A stretch of 64,000 bases of DNA, from positions 72,075,345-72,139,344 of the forward strand of contig NC_087062.1 in assembly GCF_963678635.1 (NCBI RefSeq). The letters run 5' to 3'. Below the pieces are notes generated by a model. It was given only the letters and a program-made list of their open reading frames with translations. It was not told where the DNA came from and searched no databases. The stretch's first letter is position 1; every line of letters starts with the position of its first letter. Below are positions 1 through 14,040 of the stretch, piece by piece. Origin of the DNA: Symsagittifera roscoffensis (taxonomy: Eukaryota > Xenacoelomorpha > Acoela > Convolutidae). The translations under genes and the position numbers were made by a program.

Positions 1-870
1 AATTTTGAAAAATTTGACCATGTCAACACTTAAATAGAGAACACATCCTGTTCAATGATTCAGATGATTTTTTTAAACCGAGTTAACCCGACAAAAAGTG
101 TACATTCCCATTTGATAACGCTTGCTACTATTAGAATAATTTTAAAGTTCTTATAAACCACTTTTTAAATTTTATGTTCTACGAAAATTCGAAAAAAACT
201 TGAAGAAATCAAATAAGAACTTGATTACAACTCAAATAACCTGAAAATTGCAAGAAGAGGAAGGTGCGTGGAGCATGATAAATGTTTCGACTACCAAATA
301 TGAAAGGAATCATGAAAATACATAATTTGTCACCATCGTTGACTACCTTTATTATCGGACATACTACCTTCTAGTATACAGAAACCTAATTTAGCAAAAA
401 GATTTTGAATGTTAAAATAACATTTCAAGCTGGCAGACAGGAAAGGAAACGAGAGCCACTAAAGGCAAAAAGGGAAAAAACTTTTCGAAGAAACCAAAAT
501 TAAAATTATCAAAATGTCTCGAATGATGTTCTAATTGCGGAAAATACGTCCAAAAAGCGTTCGACAGCGTTTAAATGAAATTCAAAAAAAAAAATTCGAG
601 CGAAAAAAAAATTGTTGCCAAGAAAAATTTTGAACTTTAAATTCTAATCTTGAGTTTTTAGACGTTTCGTGCTATCCGGAGGAAAGCATACAAATTCTGG
701 TTCCCTCAATTCAACCAAAAATTTGCTTAGTGATACGATAGTGATAAAACTCATTTAGTGAAAACAAACCCGATAAAACGTAGCTAATTAGGTAATACTC
801 TGAGTAATGAAATTATCCAAAAAAAAATCAATTTTAAGAGTACTGATATAACTTCTATAGTGTAGTGAAA

Positions 871-902
<32 letters not shown>

Positions 903-2769
903 CAGTAGCTTAATTTGAATTTTGAAGAACTTGACCGTGTCAACACTTAAATAGAGAACACATCCAGTTAAATGATTCAGATGATTTTTTAAACCGAGTT
1001 AACCCGAAAAAAAGTGTACGTTTCCATTTGATAACGCTTGCTACTATTAGAAGAATTGTATAGGTCTTAAATTTTTTTTTAAATATTATCTCGCAATAGA
1101 AAGGAAGCGTGTAAAGAAAAGTTCTACAAAAATTCGTATAAAACTTGAAGAAATCAAATAAGAACTTGATTACAACTCAAATAATCTGAAAAGTGCAAGA
1201 AGAGGAAGGTGCGTGGAGCATGATAAATGTTTCGACTACCAAATATGAAAGGAATCATGAAAACACAGAATTTGTCACCATCGTTGACTACCTTTATTAT
1301 CGGACATACTACCTTCTAGTATACAGAAACCTAATTTAGCAAAAAGATTTTGAACGTTAAAATAACATTTCAAGCTGGCAGACAGGAAAGGAAACGAGAG
1401 CCACTAAAGGCAAAAAGGGAAAAAACTTTTCGAAGAAACCAAAATTAAAAACATCAATATGTCTCGAATGATGTTCTAATTGCGGAAAATGCGTCCAAAA
1501 AGCGTTCGACAGCGTTTAAACAAAATTCAAAAAAAAAATTCGAGCGAAAAAAAAAATTGTTGCTAAGAAAAGTTTTGAACTTTAAATTCTAATCTTGAGT
1601 TTTTAGACGTTTCGTGCTATCCGGAGGAAAGCATACAAATTCTGGTTCCCTCAATTCAACCAAAAATTTGCTTAGTGATACGATAGTGATAAAACTCATT
1701 TAGTGAAAACAAACCCGATAAAACGTAGCTAATTAGGTAATACTCTGAGTAATGAAATTATCCAAAAACAATCAATTTCAAGAGAACTGATAAAACTTCT
1801 ATAGTGTAGTGTAATAGTAGTAGTAGTGCAGTAGCTTAATTTGAATTTTGAAGAATTTGACCGTGTCAACACTTAAATAGAGAACACATCCAGTCCAATG
1901 ATTCAGATGATTTTTTAAACCGAGTTAACCCGAAAAAAAGTGTACGTTTCCATTTGATAACGCTTGCTACTATTAGAAGAATTGTAACGGTCTTAAAATT
2001 TTTTTTAAATTTTATCTCGCAATAGAAAGGAAGCGTGTAAAGAAAAGTTCTACAAAAATTCGTATAAAACTTGAAGAAATCAAATAAGAACTTGATTACA
2101 ACTCAAATAATCTGAAAAGTGCAAGAAGAGGAAGGTGCAAGGAACATGATAACTGTTTCGACTAGCAAATATGAAAGGAATGATGAAAATACATAATTTG
2201 TCACCAACGTTGACTAACTTTATTATCGGACATATTACCTTCTAGTATACAGAAACCTAATTTAGCAAAAAGATTTTGAACGTTAAAATAACATTTCAAG
2301 CTGGCAGACAGGAAATGAAACGAGATCCACTAAATGCAAAAAGGAAAAAAACTTTTCGAAGAAACTAAAACTAAAAAACATCAATATGTCGCGAATGATG
2401 TTCTAACTGCGGAAAATACGTCTAAAAAGCGTTCGACAGCATTTAAAGAAAATTCAGAAAAAAACTCGAGCGAAAATAAAAAATTGTAGCCACGAAAAAT
2501 TTTGAACTTTAAATTCTAATCTTGAGGTTTTAGACGTTTCGTGCTATCCGGAGGAAAGCATACTAATTCTGGTTCCCTCAATTCAACCAAAAATTTGCTT
2601 AGTGACCCGATTAAGATGAAACTCATTCAGTGAACACAAATCCGAAAAAACCTAGCTAAATAGGTAATTATCTGACTAATGAAATTATCCAAAAAAATCA
2701 ACTTCAAGAGTACTGATATAACTTCTATAGTGTAGTGTAATAGTAGTAGTATTAGTAGTAGTAGTGCAG

Positions 2770-5559
2770 TAGCTTAATTTGAATTTTGAAGAATTTGACC
2801 GTGTCAACACTTAAATAGAGAACACATCCAGTTCAATGATTCGGATGATTTTTTAAACCGAGTTAACCCGAAAAAAAGTGTACGTTTCCGTTTGATAACG
2901 CTTGCTACTATTAGAAGAATTGTATAGGTCTTAAAATTTTTTAAAAATATTATCTTGCAATAGAAAGGAAGCGTGTAAAGAAAAGTTCTACAAAAATTCG
3001 TATAAAACTTGAAGAAATCAAATAAGAACTTGATTACAACTCAAATAATCTGAAAAGTGCAAGAAGAGGAAGGTGCAAGGAACATGATAACTGTTTCGAC
3101 TAGCAAATATGAAAGGAATGATGAAAATACATAATTTGTCACCAACGTTGACTACCTTTATTATCGGACATATTACCTTCTAGTATACAGAAACCTAATT
3201 TAGCAAGAAGATTTTGAACGTTAAAATAACATTTCAAGCTGGCAGACAGGAAAGGAAACGAGATCCACTAAATGCAAAAAGGAAAAAAACTTTTCGAAGA
3301 AACTAAAACTAAAAAATATCAATATGTCTCGAATGATGTTCTAACTGCGGAAAATACGTCCAAAAAGCGTTCGACAGCATTTAAAGAAAATTCAAAAAAA
3401 AACTCGAGCGAAAATAAAAAATTGTAGCCACGAAAAATTTTGAACTTTAAATTCTAATCTTGAGGTTTTAGACGTTTCGTGCTATCCGGAGGAAAGCATA
3501 CTAATTCTGGTTCCCTCAATTCAACCAAAAATTTGCTTAGTGACCCGATTAAGATGAAACTCATTCAGTGAACACAAATCCGATAAAACCTAGCTAAATA
3601 GGTAATTATCTGACTAATGAAATTATCCAAAAAAATCAACTTCAAGAGTACTGATATAACTTCTATAGTGTAGTGTAATAGTAGTAGTAGTAGTAGTAGT
3701 AGTAGTGCAGTAGCTTAATTTGAATTTTGAAGAATTTGACCGTGTCAACACTTAAACAGAGAACACATCCAGTTCAATGATTCAGATGATTTTTTAAACC
3801 GAGTTAACCCGAAAAAAAGTGTACGTTTCCGTTTGATAACGCTTGCTACTATTAGAAGAATTGTATAGGTCTTAAAATTTTTTTAAAATATTATCTTGCA
3901 ATAGAAAGGAAGCGTGTAAAGAAAAGTTCTACAAAAATTCGTATAAAACTTGAAGAAATCAAATAAGAACTTGATTACAACTCAAATAATCTGAAAAGTG
4001 CAAGAAGAGGAAGGTGCAAGGAACATGATAACTGTTTCGACTAGCAAATATGAAAGGAATGATGAAAATACATAATTTGTCACCAACGTTGACTACCTTT
4101 ATTATCGGACATATTACCTTCTAGTATACAGAAACCTAATTTAGCAAGAAGATTTTGAACGTTAAAATAACATTTCAAGCTGGCAGACAGGAAAGGAAAC
4201 GAGATCCACTAAATGCAAAAAGGAAAAAAACTTTTCGAAGAAACTAAAACTAAAAAATATCAATATGTCTCGAATGATGTTCTAACTGCGGAAAATACGT
4301 CCAAAAAGCGTTCGACAGCATTTAAAGAAAATTCAAAAAAAAACTCGAGCGAAAATAAAAAATTGTAGCCACGAAAAATTTTGAACTTTAAATTCTAATC
4401 TTGAGGTTTTAGACGTTTCGTGCTATCCGGAGGAAAGCATACTAATTCTGGTTCCCTCAATTCAACCAAAAATTTGCTTAGTGACCCGATTAAGATGAAA
4501 CTCATTCAGTGAACACAAATCCGATAAAACCTAGCTAAATAGGTAATTATCTGACTAATGAAATTATCCAAAAAAATCAACTTCAAGAGTACTGATATAA
4601 CTTCTATAGTGTAGTGTAATAGTAGTAGTAGTAGTAGTAGTAGTAGTGCAGTAGCTTAATTTGAATTTTGAAGAATTTGACCGTGTCAACACTTAAACAG
4701 AGAACACATCCAGTTCAATGATTCAGATGATTTTTTAAACCGAGTTAACCCGAAAAAAAGTGTACGTTTCCGTTTGATAACGCTTGCTACTATTAGAAGA
4801 ATTGTATAGGTCTTAAAATTTTTTTAAAATATTATCTTGCAATAGAAAGGAAGCGTGTAAAGAAAAGTTCTACAAAAATTCGTATAAAACTTGAAGAAAT
4901 CAAATAAGAACTTGATTACAACTCAAATAATCTGAAAAGTGCAAGAAGAGGAAGGTGCAAGGAACATGATAACTGTTTCGACTAGCAAATATGAAAGGAA
5001 TGATGAAAACACATAATTTGTCACCAACGTTGACTACCTTTATTATCGGACATATTACCTTCTAGTATACAGAAACCTAATTTAGCAAAAAGATTTTGAA
5101 TGTTAAAATAACATTTCAAGCTGGCAGACAGGAAAGGAAACGAGATCCACTAAATGCAAAAAGGAAAAAAACTTTTCGAAGAAAATAAAACTAAAAAATA
5201 TCAATATGTCTCGAATGATGTTCTAACTGCGGAAAATACGTCCAAAAAGCGTTCGACAGCATTTAAAGAAAATTCAAAAAAAACTCGAGCGAAAATAAAA
5301 AATTGTAGCCACGAAAAATTTTGAACTTTAAATTCTAATCTTGAGATTTTAGACGTTTCGTGCTATCCGGAGGAAAGCATACCAATTCTGGTTCCCTCAA
5401 TTCAACCAAAAATTTGCTTAGTGACCCGATAAAGATAAAACTCATTCAGTGAACACAAATCCGATAAAACCTAGCTAAATAGGTAATTATCTGACTAATA
5501 AAATTATCCAAAAAAATCAACTTCAAGAGTACTGATATAACTTCTATAGTGTAGTGTAA

Positions 5560-5609
<50 letters not shown>

Positions 5610-5620
5610 CAGTAGCTTAA
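2770..5620. repeat. Near-identical block of three satellite monomers
   Basis: The monomers beginning near 2803, 3743 and 4685 are almost identical over their full length. They share private variants such as AAACAGAGAACAC and CTGCGGAAAATACGTCC followed by the same flanks. Neighbouring monomers differ at many positions. This is the pattern left by recent amplification or gene conversion of part of an older array. Confidence 0.85.
5557..5608. repeat. Longest (TAG)n microsatellite inside the satellite
   Basis: A pure or near-pure TAG run of about 17 units lies at the end of one satellite monomer. Other monomers carry runs of about 4 to 12 units at the equivalent place (for example near 868-902, 1806-1819, 2737-2767, 8380-8415 and 10254-10283). 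Length therefore varies independently of the surrounding monomer. Confidence 0.9.
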
Positions 5621-8380
5621 TTCGAACTTTGACGAATTTGACCATGTCAACACTTAAATAGAGAACACATCCTGTTCAATGATTCGGAAGATTTTTTAAA
5701 CCGAGTTAACCCGAGAAAAAGTGTACGTTCCCATTTTATAACGCTTGCTACTATTAGAAGAACTGTGTAGGTCTTATAAAATTTTTAAAATTTTATCTCG
5801 CATTAGAAAGGAAGCGTATAAAAAAGTTCTATGAAAATTCGTATAAAACTTAAAGTAATCAAAAAAGAACTTGATTACAACTCAAATAATCTGAAAAGTG
5901 CAAGAAGAGGAAGGTGTAAGGAACATGATAACTGTTTCGACTAGCAAATATGGAAGGAACGATAAAAATATATAACTTGTCACCATCGTTGACTACCTTT
6001 ATTATCGGACATACTACCTTTTAGTATACAGAAACCTAATTTAGCAAAAAGATTTTTAACGTTAAAATAACCTTTCAAGCTGGCAGACAGGAAAGGAAAC
6101 GAGAGCAACTAAATCCATAAACGAAAAAATACTTTTCGAAGAAACCAAAACTAAGAAACATCAATATGTTGTCTCGAATGATGTTCTAATTGTGGAAAAT
6201 ACGTCCAAAAAAACTTTCGACAGCGTTTAAAGAAAATTAAAAATTATTGAGCAAAAAAACTGTTGCCATGAAAAACTTTGAATTTTTGATTCTATTCTAG
6301 ATATTTTCAACGTTTCGTGCTATCCGGAGGAAAACATTTAAATTCTGGTTCCCTCGAATCAACCAAAAATTTGTTTAGTGACCCGATAAAGATAAAACTC
6401 ATTCAGTGAAAACAAATCCGATAAAACCTTGCTAAATAGGTAATACTCTGACTAATGAATTTATCCAAAAAAAAACAATTTCAAGAGTACTGTGATAACT
6501 TCTATATTGCAGTGTAAAAGTAGTAGTAGTAGTAGTAGTGCAGTAGCTTAATTCGAATTTTGAAGAAATTGACCATGTCAACACTTAAATAGAGAACACA
6601 TCCTGTTCAATGATTCAGATGATTTTTTTAAACCGAGTTAACCCGAGAAAAAGTGTACGTTCCCATTTGATAACGCTTGCTACTATTAGAAGAATTGTAT
6701 AGGTCTTATAAATTTTTTTAAATTTTATTTCGCATTACAAAGGAAGCGTATAAAAAAGCTCAACGAAAATTCGTATAAAACTTGAAGAAATCAAATAAGA
6801 ACTTGATTATAACTCAAATAACCTGAAAAGTGCAAAAAGAGGAAGATGCGTGGAGCCTGATAAATGTTTCGACTACCAAATATGAAAGGAATGATGAAAA
6901 TACATAATTTGTCACCAACGTTGACTACCATTATTATCGGACCTACTACCTATTAGTATACAGAAACCTAATTTAGCAAAAAGATTTTGAACGTTAAAAT
7001 AACATTTCAAGCTGGCAGACAGGAAAGGAAACGAGAGCCACTAAATGCAAGAAGGGAAAAAACTTTTCGAAGAAACCAAAACTAAAAAACATCAAAATGT
7101 CTCGAATGATGTTCTAATTTCGGAAAATACGTCCAAAAAGCGTTTGACAGCGTTTAAAGAAAATTCAACAAAAAAATTGAGCAAAAATAAAAAATTGTTG
7201 CCTGAAAAATTTTGAACTTTAAAATCTAATCTTGAGTTTTTAGACGTTTCGTGCTATCCGGAGGAAAGCATACAAATTGTTTGCCTCCATTCAACTAAAA
7301 ATTTGCTTAGTGACCCGATTAAGATGAAACTAATTCAGTGAAAACAAATCCGATGAAACCTAGCTAAATAGGTAATACTCTGACTAATGAAATTATCCAA
7401 AAAAAAATCAACTTCAAGAGTACTGATACAACTTCTATAGAGTAGTGTAATAGTAGTAGTAGTAGTAGTGCAGCAGCTTAATTCGAATTTTGAAGAATTT
7501 GACCATGTCAACACTTAAATAGAGAACACATCCTGTTAAATGATTCAGATGATTTTTTAAACCGAGTTAACCCGAGAAAAAGTGTACGTTCCCATTTGAT
7601 AACGCTTGCTACTATTAGAAGAATTGTATAATTCTTATAAAATTTTTAAAATTTTATCTCGCATTAGAAAGGAAGCGTATAAAAAAGTTCTACGAAAATG
7701 CATATAAAACTTAAAGAAATCAAATAAGACATTAATTATAACTCAAATAATCTGAAAAGTGCAAGAAGAGGAAGGTGCAAGGAACATGATAACTGTTTCG
7801 ACTAGCAAATATGAAAGGAACGATGAAAACATATAATTTGTCACCATCGTTGACTACCTTTATTATTGGACATTCTACCTTCTAGTATACAGAAACCTAA
7901 TTTAGCAAAAAGATTTTGAACGTTAAAATAACATTTCAAGCTGGCAGACAGGAAAGGAAACGAGAGCCACTAAATGCAAAAAGGGAAAAAACTTTTCGAA
8001 GAAACCAAAACTAAAAAACATCAAAATGTCTCGAATGATGTTCTAATTGCGGAAAAAACGTCCAAAAAGCGTTCGACAGCGTTTAAAGAAAATTCAAAAA
8101 AAAAAGTCGAGCGAAAATAAAAAATTGTTGCCATGAAAAAATTTGAACTTTAAATTCTAATCTTGGGTTTTTAGACGTTTCGTGCTATCCGGAGAAAAGC
8201 ATACAAATTGTTTGCCTCGATTCAACTAAAAATTTGCTTAGTGACCCGATAAAGATGAAACTCATTCAGTGAAAACAAATCCGATGAAACCTAGCTAAAT
8301 AGGTAATACTCTGATTAATGAAATTATCCAAAAAAAATCAACTTCGAGAGTACTGATACAACTTCTATATTGTAGTGTAA

Positions 8381-8415
<35 letters not shown>

Positions 8416-11400
8416 CAGTAGCTTAATTCGAATTTTGAAGAATTTGACCATGTCAACACTTAAATAGAGAACACATCCTGTTAAATGATTCAGATGATTT
8501 TTTTAAAACCGAGTTCACCCGAGACAAAGTGTAAATTCCATTTGATAACGCTTGCTACTATTAGAAGAATTGTATAGGTCTTATAATTTTTTTAAAATTT
8601 CATTTCGCATTAGAAAGGAAGCGTATAAAAATGTTCTACGAAAATTCGTATAAAACTTAAAGAAATCAAATCAGAACTTGATTACAGCTCAAATAATCTG
8701 AAACGTGCAAGAAGAGGAAGGTGCAAGGAACATGATAACTGTTTCGACTAGCAAATATGAAAGGAACGATTAAAATATATAATTTGTCACCATCGTTGAT
8801 TACCTTTATTATCGGACATGTTCCTTCTAGTATACAGAAACCTAATTTAGCAAAAAGTTTTTTAACGTTAAAATAACCTTTCAAGCTGGCAGACAGGAAA
8901 GGAAACGAGAGCAACTAAATACAAAACCGAAAAAAAAACTTTTCGAAGATACCAAAACTAAGAAACATCAAAATGTTGTCTCGAATGATCTTCTAATTGC
9001 GGAAAATACGTCCAAAAACTTTCGACAGCGTTTAAAGAAAACAAAAAATTTTTGAGCGAAAAAATAACTGTTGCCATGAAAAACTTTGAATTTTTGATTC
9101 TATTCTAGTGATTTTCAACGTTTCGTGCTATCCGGAGGAAAGCATTTAAATTCTGGTTCCCTCGAATCAACCAAAAATTTGTTTAGTGACCCGATAAAGA
9201 TAAAACTCATTCAGTGAAAACAAATCCGATAAAACCTTGCTAAATAGGTAATACTCTGACTAATGAATTTATCCAAAAAAAACCAATTTCAAGAGTACTG
9301 TGATAACTTCTATATTGCAGTGTAAAAGTAGTAGTAGTAGTAGTGCAGTAGCTTAATTCGAATTTTGAAGAATTTGACCATGTCAACACTTAAAAAGAGA
9401 ACACATCCTGTTCAATGATTAAGATGATTTTTTTAAAACCGAGTTCACCCGAGACAAAGTGTAAATTCCATTTGATAACGCTTGCTACTATTAGAAGAAT
9501 TGTATAGGTCTTATAATTTTTTTAAAATTTCATTTCGCATTAGAAAGGAAGCGTATAAAAATGTTCTACGAAAATTCGTATAAAACTTAAAGAAATCAAA
9601 TAAGAACTTGATTACAGCTCAAATAATCTGAAACGTGCAAGAAGAGGAAGGTGCAAGGAACATGATAACTGTTTCGACTAGCAAATATGAAAGGAACGAT
9701 GAAAATATATAATTTGTCACCATCGTTGACTACCTTTATTATCGGACATGTTCCTTCTAGTATACAGAAACCTAATTTAGCAAAAAGATTTTTAACGTTA
9801 AAATAACCTTTCAAGCTGGCAGACAGGAAAGGAAACGAGAGCAACTAAATCCAAAAACGAAAAAAAACTTTTCGAAATACCAAAACTAAGAAACATGAAT
9901 ATGTTGTCTCGAATGATCTTCTAATTGCGGAAAACACGTCCAAAAACTTTCGACAGCGTTTAAAGAAAACAAAAAATTTTTGAGCGAAAAAAAAACTGTT
10001 GCCATGAAAAACTTTGAATTTTTGATTCTATTCTAGAGGTTTTCAACGTTTCGTGCTATCCGGAGGAAAGCATTTAAATTCTAGTTCCCTCGAATCAACC
10101 AAAAATTTGTTTAGTGACCCGATAAAGATAAAACTCATTCAGTGAAAACAAATCCGATAAAACCTAGCTAAATAGGTAATACTCTGACTAATGAAATTAT
10201 CCAAAAAAACCAATTTCAAGAGTATTGATATAACTTCTATAGTGTAGTGTAATATTAGTAGTAGTAGTAGTAGTAGTAGTAGTGCAGTAGCTTAACTCGA
10301 ATTTTGAAGAATTTGACCATGTCAACACTTAGTTAGAGAACATATCCTGTTCAATGATTCAGATGATTTTTTTAAACCGAGTTAACCCGAGAAAAAGTGT
10401 ACGTTCCCATTTGATAACGCTTGCTACTATTAGAAGAATTGTATAGGTCTTATAAAAATTTTTAAATTTTATTTCGCATTACAAAGGAAGCGTATAAAAA
10501 AGCTCTACGAAAAATCGTATAAAACTTGAAGAAATCAAATAAGAACTTGATTACAACTCAAATAATCTGAAAAGTGCAAGAAGAGGAAAGTGCGTGGAGC
10601 ATGATAAATGTTTCGACTACCAAATATGAAAGGAATGATGAAAATATAAAATTTGTCACCAGCGTTGACTAATTTTATTATCGGATATGCTACCATCTAG
10701 TATACAGAAACCTATTTTAGCAAAATGATTTTGAAATTTTAATAAAAATTCAAGCTGGGGGACAGGAAAGGAAACGAGAGCAACTAAATCAAAAAACGAA
10801 AAAAACTTTTCGAAGATACCAAATCTAAGAAACATCAATATGTTGTCTCGAATGATGTTCTAATTGCGGAAAATACGTCCAAAAAAACGTTCGACAGCGT
10901 TTAAAGAAAACTAAAAATTTTTGAGCGAAAAGAAAACTGTTGCCATGAAAAACTTTGAACTGTTAATTCTATTCTTGACATTTTTAACATTTCGTGCTAT
11001 CCGGAGGAAAGCATACAAATTCTGGTTCCCTCGAATCAACCAAAAATTTGCTTAGTGATCCGATAAAGATAAAACTCATTCAGTGAAAACAAACACGATA
11101 AAACCTAGCTAAATAGATAATACTCTGACTATTGAAATTTTCCAAAAAAAAATCATTTTCAAGAGTACTGATATAAGTTCTATAGTGTAGTGTAACAGTA
11201 GTAGTAGTAGTAGTAGTGCAGTAGCTTAATTCGAATTTTGAAGAATTTGACCATCTCAACACTTAAATAGAGAACACATCCTGTTCAATGATTCGAATGA
11301 TTTTTTTAAGATAAAAAGTGTACATTCCCAATTGATAACGCTTGCTACTATTAGAATAATTGTATAGTTCTTACAAGCTTTTTAACATTTGATTTCGCAT

Positions 11401-13664
11401 TAGAAAAGAAGCGTATAAAAAAGTTCTACAAAAATTCGTATAAAACTTGAAGAAATCAAATAAGAACTTGATACAACTCAAATAAACTGAAAATTGCAAG
11501 AAGAGGAAGGTGCGTGGAGCATGATGAATGTTTCGACTACCAAATATGAAAGGATTGATGAAAATATAAAATTTGTCACCAACGTTGACTAATTTTATTA
11601 TCGGACATACTACCTTCTAGTATACAGAAACCTAACTTAGCAAAAAGATTTTTAACGTTAAAATAACTTTTCAAGCTGGCAGACAGGAAAGGAAACGAGA
11701 GACACTAAATCCAAAAACAAAAAAAACTTTTCGAAGATACCAAATCTAAGAAACATCAATATGTTGTCTCGAATGATGTTCTAATTGCGGAAAATACGTC
11801 CAAAAAAACGTTCGACAGCGTTTAAAGAAAACTAAAAATTTTTGAGCGAAAAGAAAACTGTTGCCATGAAAAACTTTGAACTTTTAATTCTATTCTTGAG
11901 ATTTTTAACGTTTCGTGCTATCTGGAGGAAAGCATTTAAATTATGGTTCCCTCGAATCAACCTAAAAATTGCTTAGCGACCCTATAAAGATAAAACTCAA
12001 TCAGTGAAAACAAATCCGATAAAACCTAGCTAAATAGGTAATACTCTGACTAATGAAATTATCCAAAACAAATCAATTTCAAGAGTACTGATATAACTTC
12101 TATAGTGTAGTGTAATAGTAGTAGTAGTAGTGCAGTAGCTTAATTCGAATTTTGAAGAATTTGACCATGTCAACACTTAAAAAGAGAACACATCCTGTTC
12201 AATGATTCAGATGATCTTTTTAAACCGAGTTAACCCGAGAAAAAAGTTTACGTTCCCATTTCATAACGCTTGCTAGTATTAGAAGAATTGTATAGGTCTT
12301 ATAAAATTTTTAAAAATTCATCTCGCATTAGAAAGGAAGCGTATAAAAAAAATTTACGAAAATTCGTATAAAACTTAAAGAAATCAAATAAGAACTTGAT
12401 TACAACTCAAATAATCTAAAAAGTGCAAGAAGAGGAAGGTGCAAGGAACATGATAACTGTTTCGACTAGCAAATATGAAAGGAACGATGAAAATAGATAA
12501 CTTGTCACCAATGTTGACTCCCTTATTATCGGACATACTAGCTTCTAGTATACAGAAACCTAATTTAGCAAAAAGATTTTTAACGTTAAAATAACATTTC
12601 AAGATGACAGACAGGAAAGGAAACGAGAGCCACTAAATCCAAAAAGGGAAAAAACTTTTCGAAGAAACCAAAACTAAAAAACATCAATGTCTCGAATGAT
12701 GTTCTAATTGCCGAAAATACGTTCAAAAAGCGTTCGACAGCGTTTAAAGAAAATTCAAAAAAAAATTGGAGCGAAAATAAAAAAAATTGTTGCCAGGAAA
12801 AATTTTGAACTTTTAATTCTATTCTTGAGATTTTTAACGTTTCGTGCTATCCGGAGGAAAGCACAAAAATTCTGCTTCCCTCGAATCAACCAAAAATTTG
12901 CTTAGTGATCCGATAAATATAAAACTCAATCAGTGAAAACAAACCCGATACAACCGATCCAAAAAAAAATCAATTTCCAGAGTACTGATATAACTTCTAT
13001 AGTGTAGTGTAATAGTAGTAGTAATAGTACAGTAGCTTAATTCGAATTTTGAAGAATTTGACCATTTCAATACTTAAAAAGAGAACACATCCTGTTCAAT
13101 GATTAAGATGATTTTTTTAAAACCGAGTTCACCCGATACAAAGTGTAAATTCCCATTTGATAACGCTTGCTACTATTAGAAGAATTGTATAGGTCTTATA
13201 AGTTTTTTAAAATTTCATTTCGCATTAGAAAGGAAGCGTATAAAAAAGTTCTACGAAAATTCGTATAAAACTTAAAGAAATCAAATAAGAACTTGATTAC
13301 AGCTCAAATAATCTGAAAAGTGCAAGAAGAACAAGGTGCAAGGAACATGATAACTGTTTCGACTAGCAAATATGAAAGGAATGATGAAAATATATAATTT
13401 GTCACCATCGTTGACTACCTTTATTATCGGACATACTACCATCTAGTATTCAGAAACCTACTTTAGCAAAATGATTTTGAACGTTTAAATAACATTTCAA
13501 GCTGGCAGACAGGAAAGGAAAAGAGAGCAACTAAATCCAAAAACGAAAAAACCTTTAGAAGAAACCAAAACTAAAAAACATCAATATGTTGTCTCGAATG
13601 ATGTTCTAATTGCGGAAAATACGTCCAAAAAAACTTTCGACAGCGTTTAAAGAAAATTTAAAAT

Positions 13665-14040
13665 GCAAAATAGATGCCCTTTAAGCTGTTTGAATTGCTA
13701 AAACAATTTATGATTGGCGCTTTTTTGATAAAAATTAACCTAACTTGAGAAAAAATAAATTCCACTTTCGAAACTAGAAATCATTCACAATTTTTTGCGC
13801 CATTTCCACGTTCGTTTTTGGAGAGTGCTGTTTACGAAACTTTTAGCAGATGAATTTCAATTGAACTCAAAAAAAGCATATATACCTAAGTGCATTCCTA
13901 AATGCATCAATATGTATGAAAGTACATCTGTAGCTATGAGAGCATTTTAAGACTTTTTCCAGGAAAAAAAAATAAAAAAAGAATCAGGCAGACATATATA
14001 AGAGTCTTCACTACGTTCATTACTCTGAACAAAGAAAAAA
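13665..14040. repeat. Dispersed repeat R2, copy 1 (TATA-bearing)
   Basis: This segment begins at the edge of the satellite with a GATGCCCTTTAAGCT-like block and ends with ATATATAAGAGTCTTCACT. It matches segments near 24550-24965, 37755-37990 and 60950-61300. Shared landmarks in order are a CACTTTCGAAACTAGAA block, a block on gaaactcaaa, a poly-A/poly-T tract, and a terminal TATATAAGAGTCTT box followed by ACGTTCA. No coding capacity was seen. Confidence 0.75.

Larger units (their letters stand above)
1..13660. repeat. Tandem satellite array, monomer about 0.93 kb
   Basis: The same roughly 930 bp unit repeats head to tail and enters the window already inside a monomer, so the array extends to the left. 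Taking the word GTCAACACTT (or its variants) as anchor, monomers register at about 21, 939, 1865, 2803, 3743, 4685, 5646, 6577, 7507, 8452, 9382, 10321, 11255, 12169 and 13066. Spacing is 897-961 bp. The last monomer breaks off near 13660, where unrelated DNA starts. Each monomer has a variable (TAG)n run followed by CAGTAGCTTAATT, a GTTAACCCGA block, a TATAAAA-containing block, and a conserved CGTGCTATCCGGAGG core. Two monomer types exist: type A with a T-rich tail near the core, and type B with ATGTTGTCTCG and TTGATTCTATTCTAG. Open frames of 60-82 codons recur in it but vary between copies, so I read the array as non-coding. Confidence 0.97.

Noticed and set aside
8666-9844. Two near-identical 82-codon minus-strand frames and other 60-72 codon frames inside the satellite
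   Set aside because: They recur because the monomer recurs. Other monomers break the frame with stops and indels, and the sequence shows no codon-like conservation.
12708-12905. A Lys/Arg-rich 65-codon plus-strand frame that resembles a basic nuclear protein
   Set aside because: It is a product of A-rich satellite sequence; equivalent positions in other monomers are not open.
1-13660. CRISPR-like array
   Set aside because: Units are about 930 bp with no short repeats and unique spacers, and the genome is eukaryotic.
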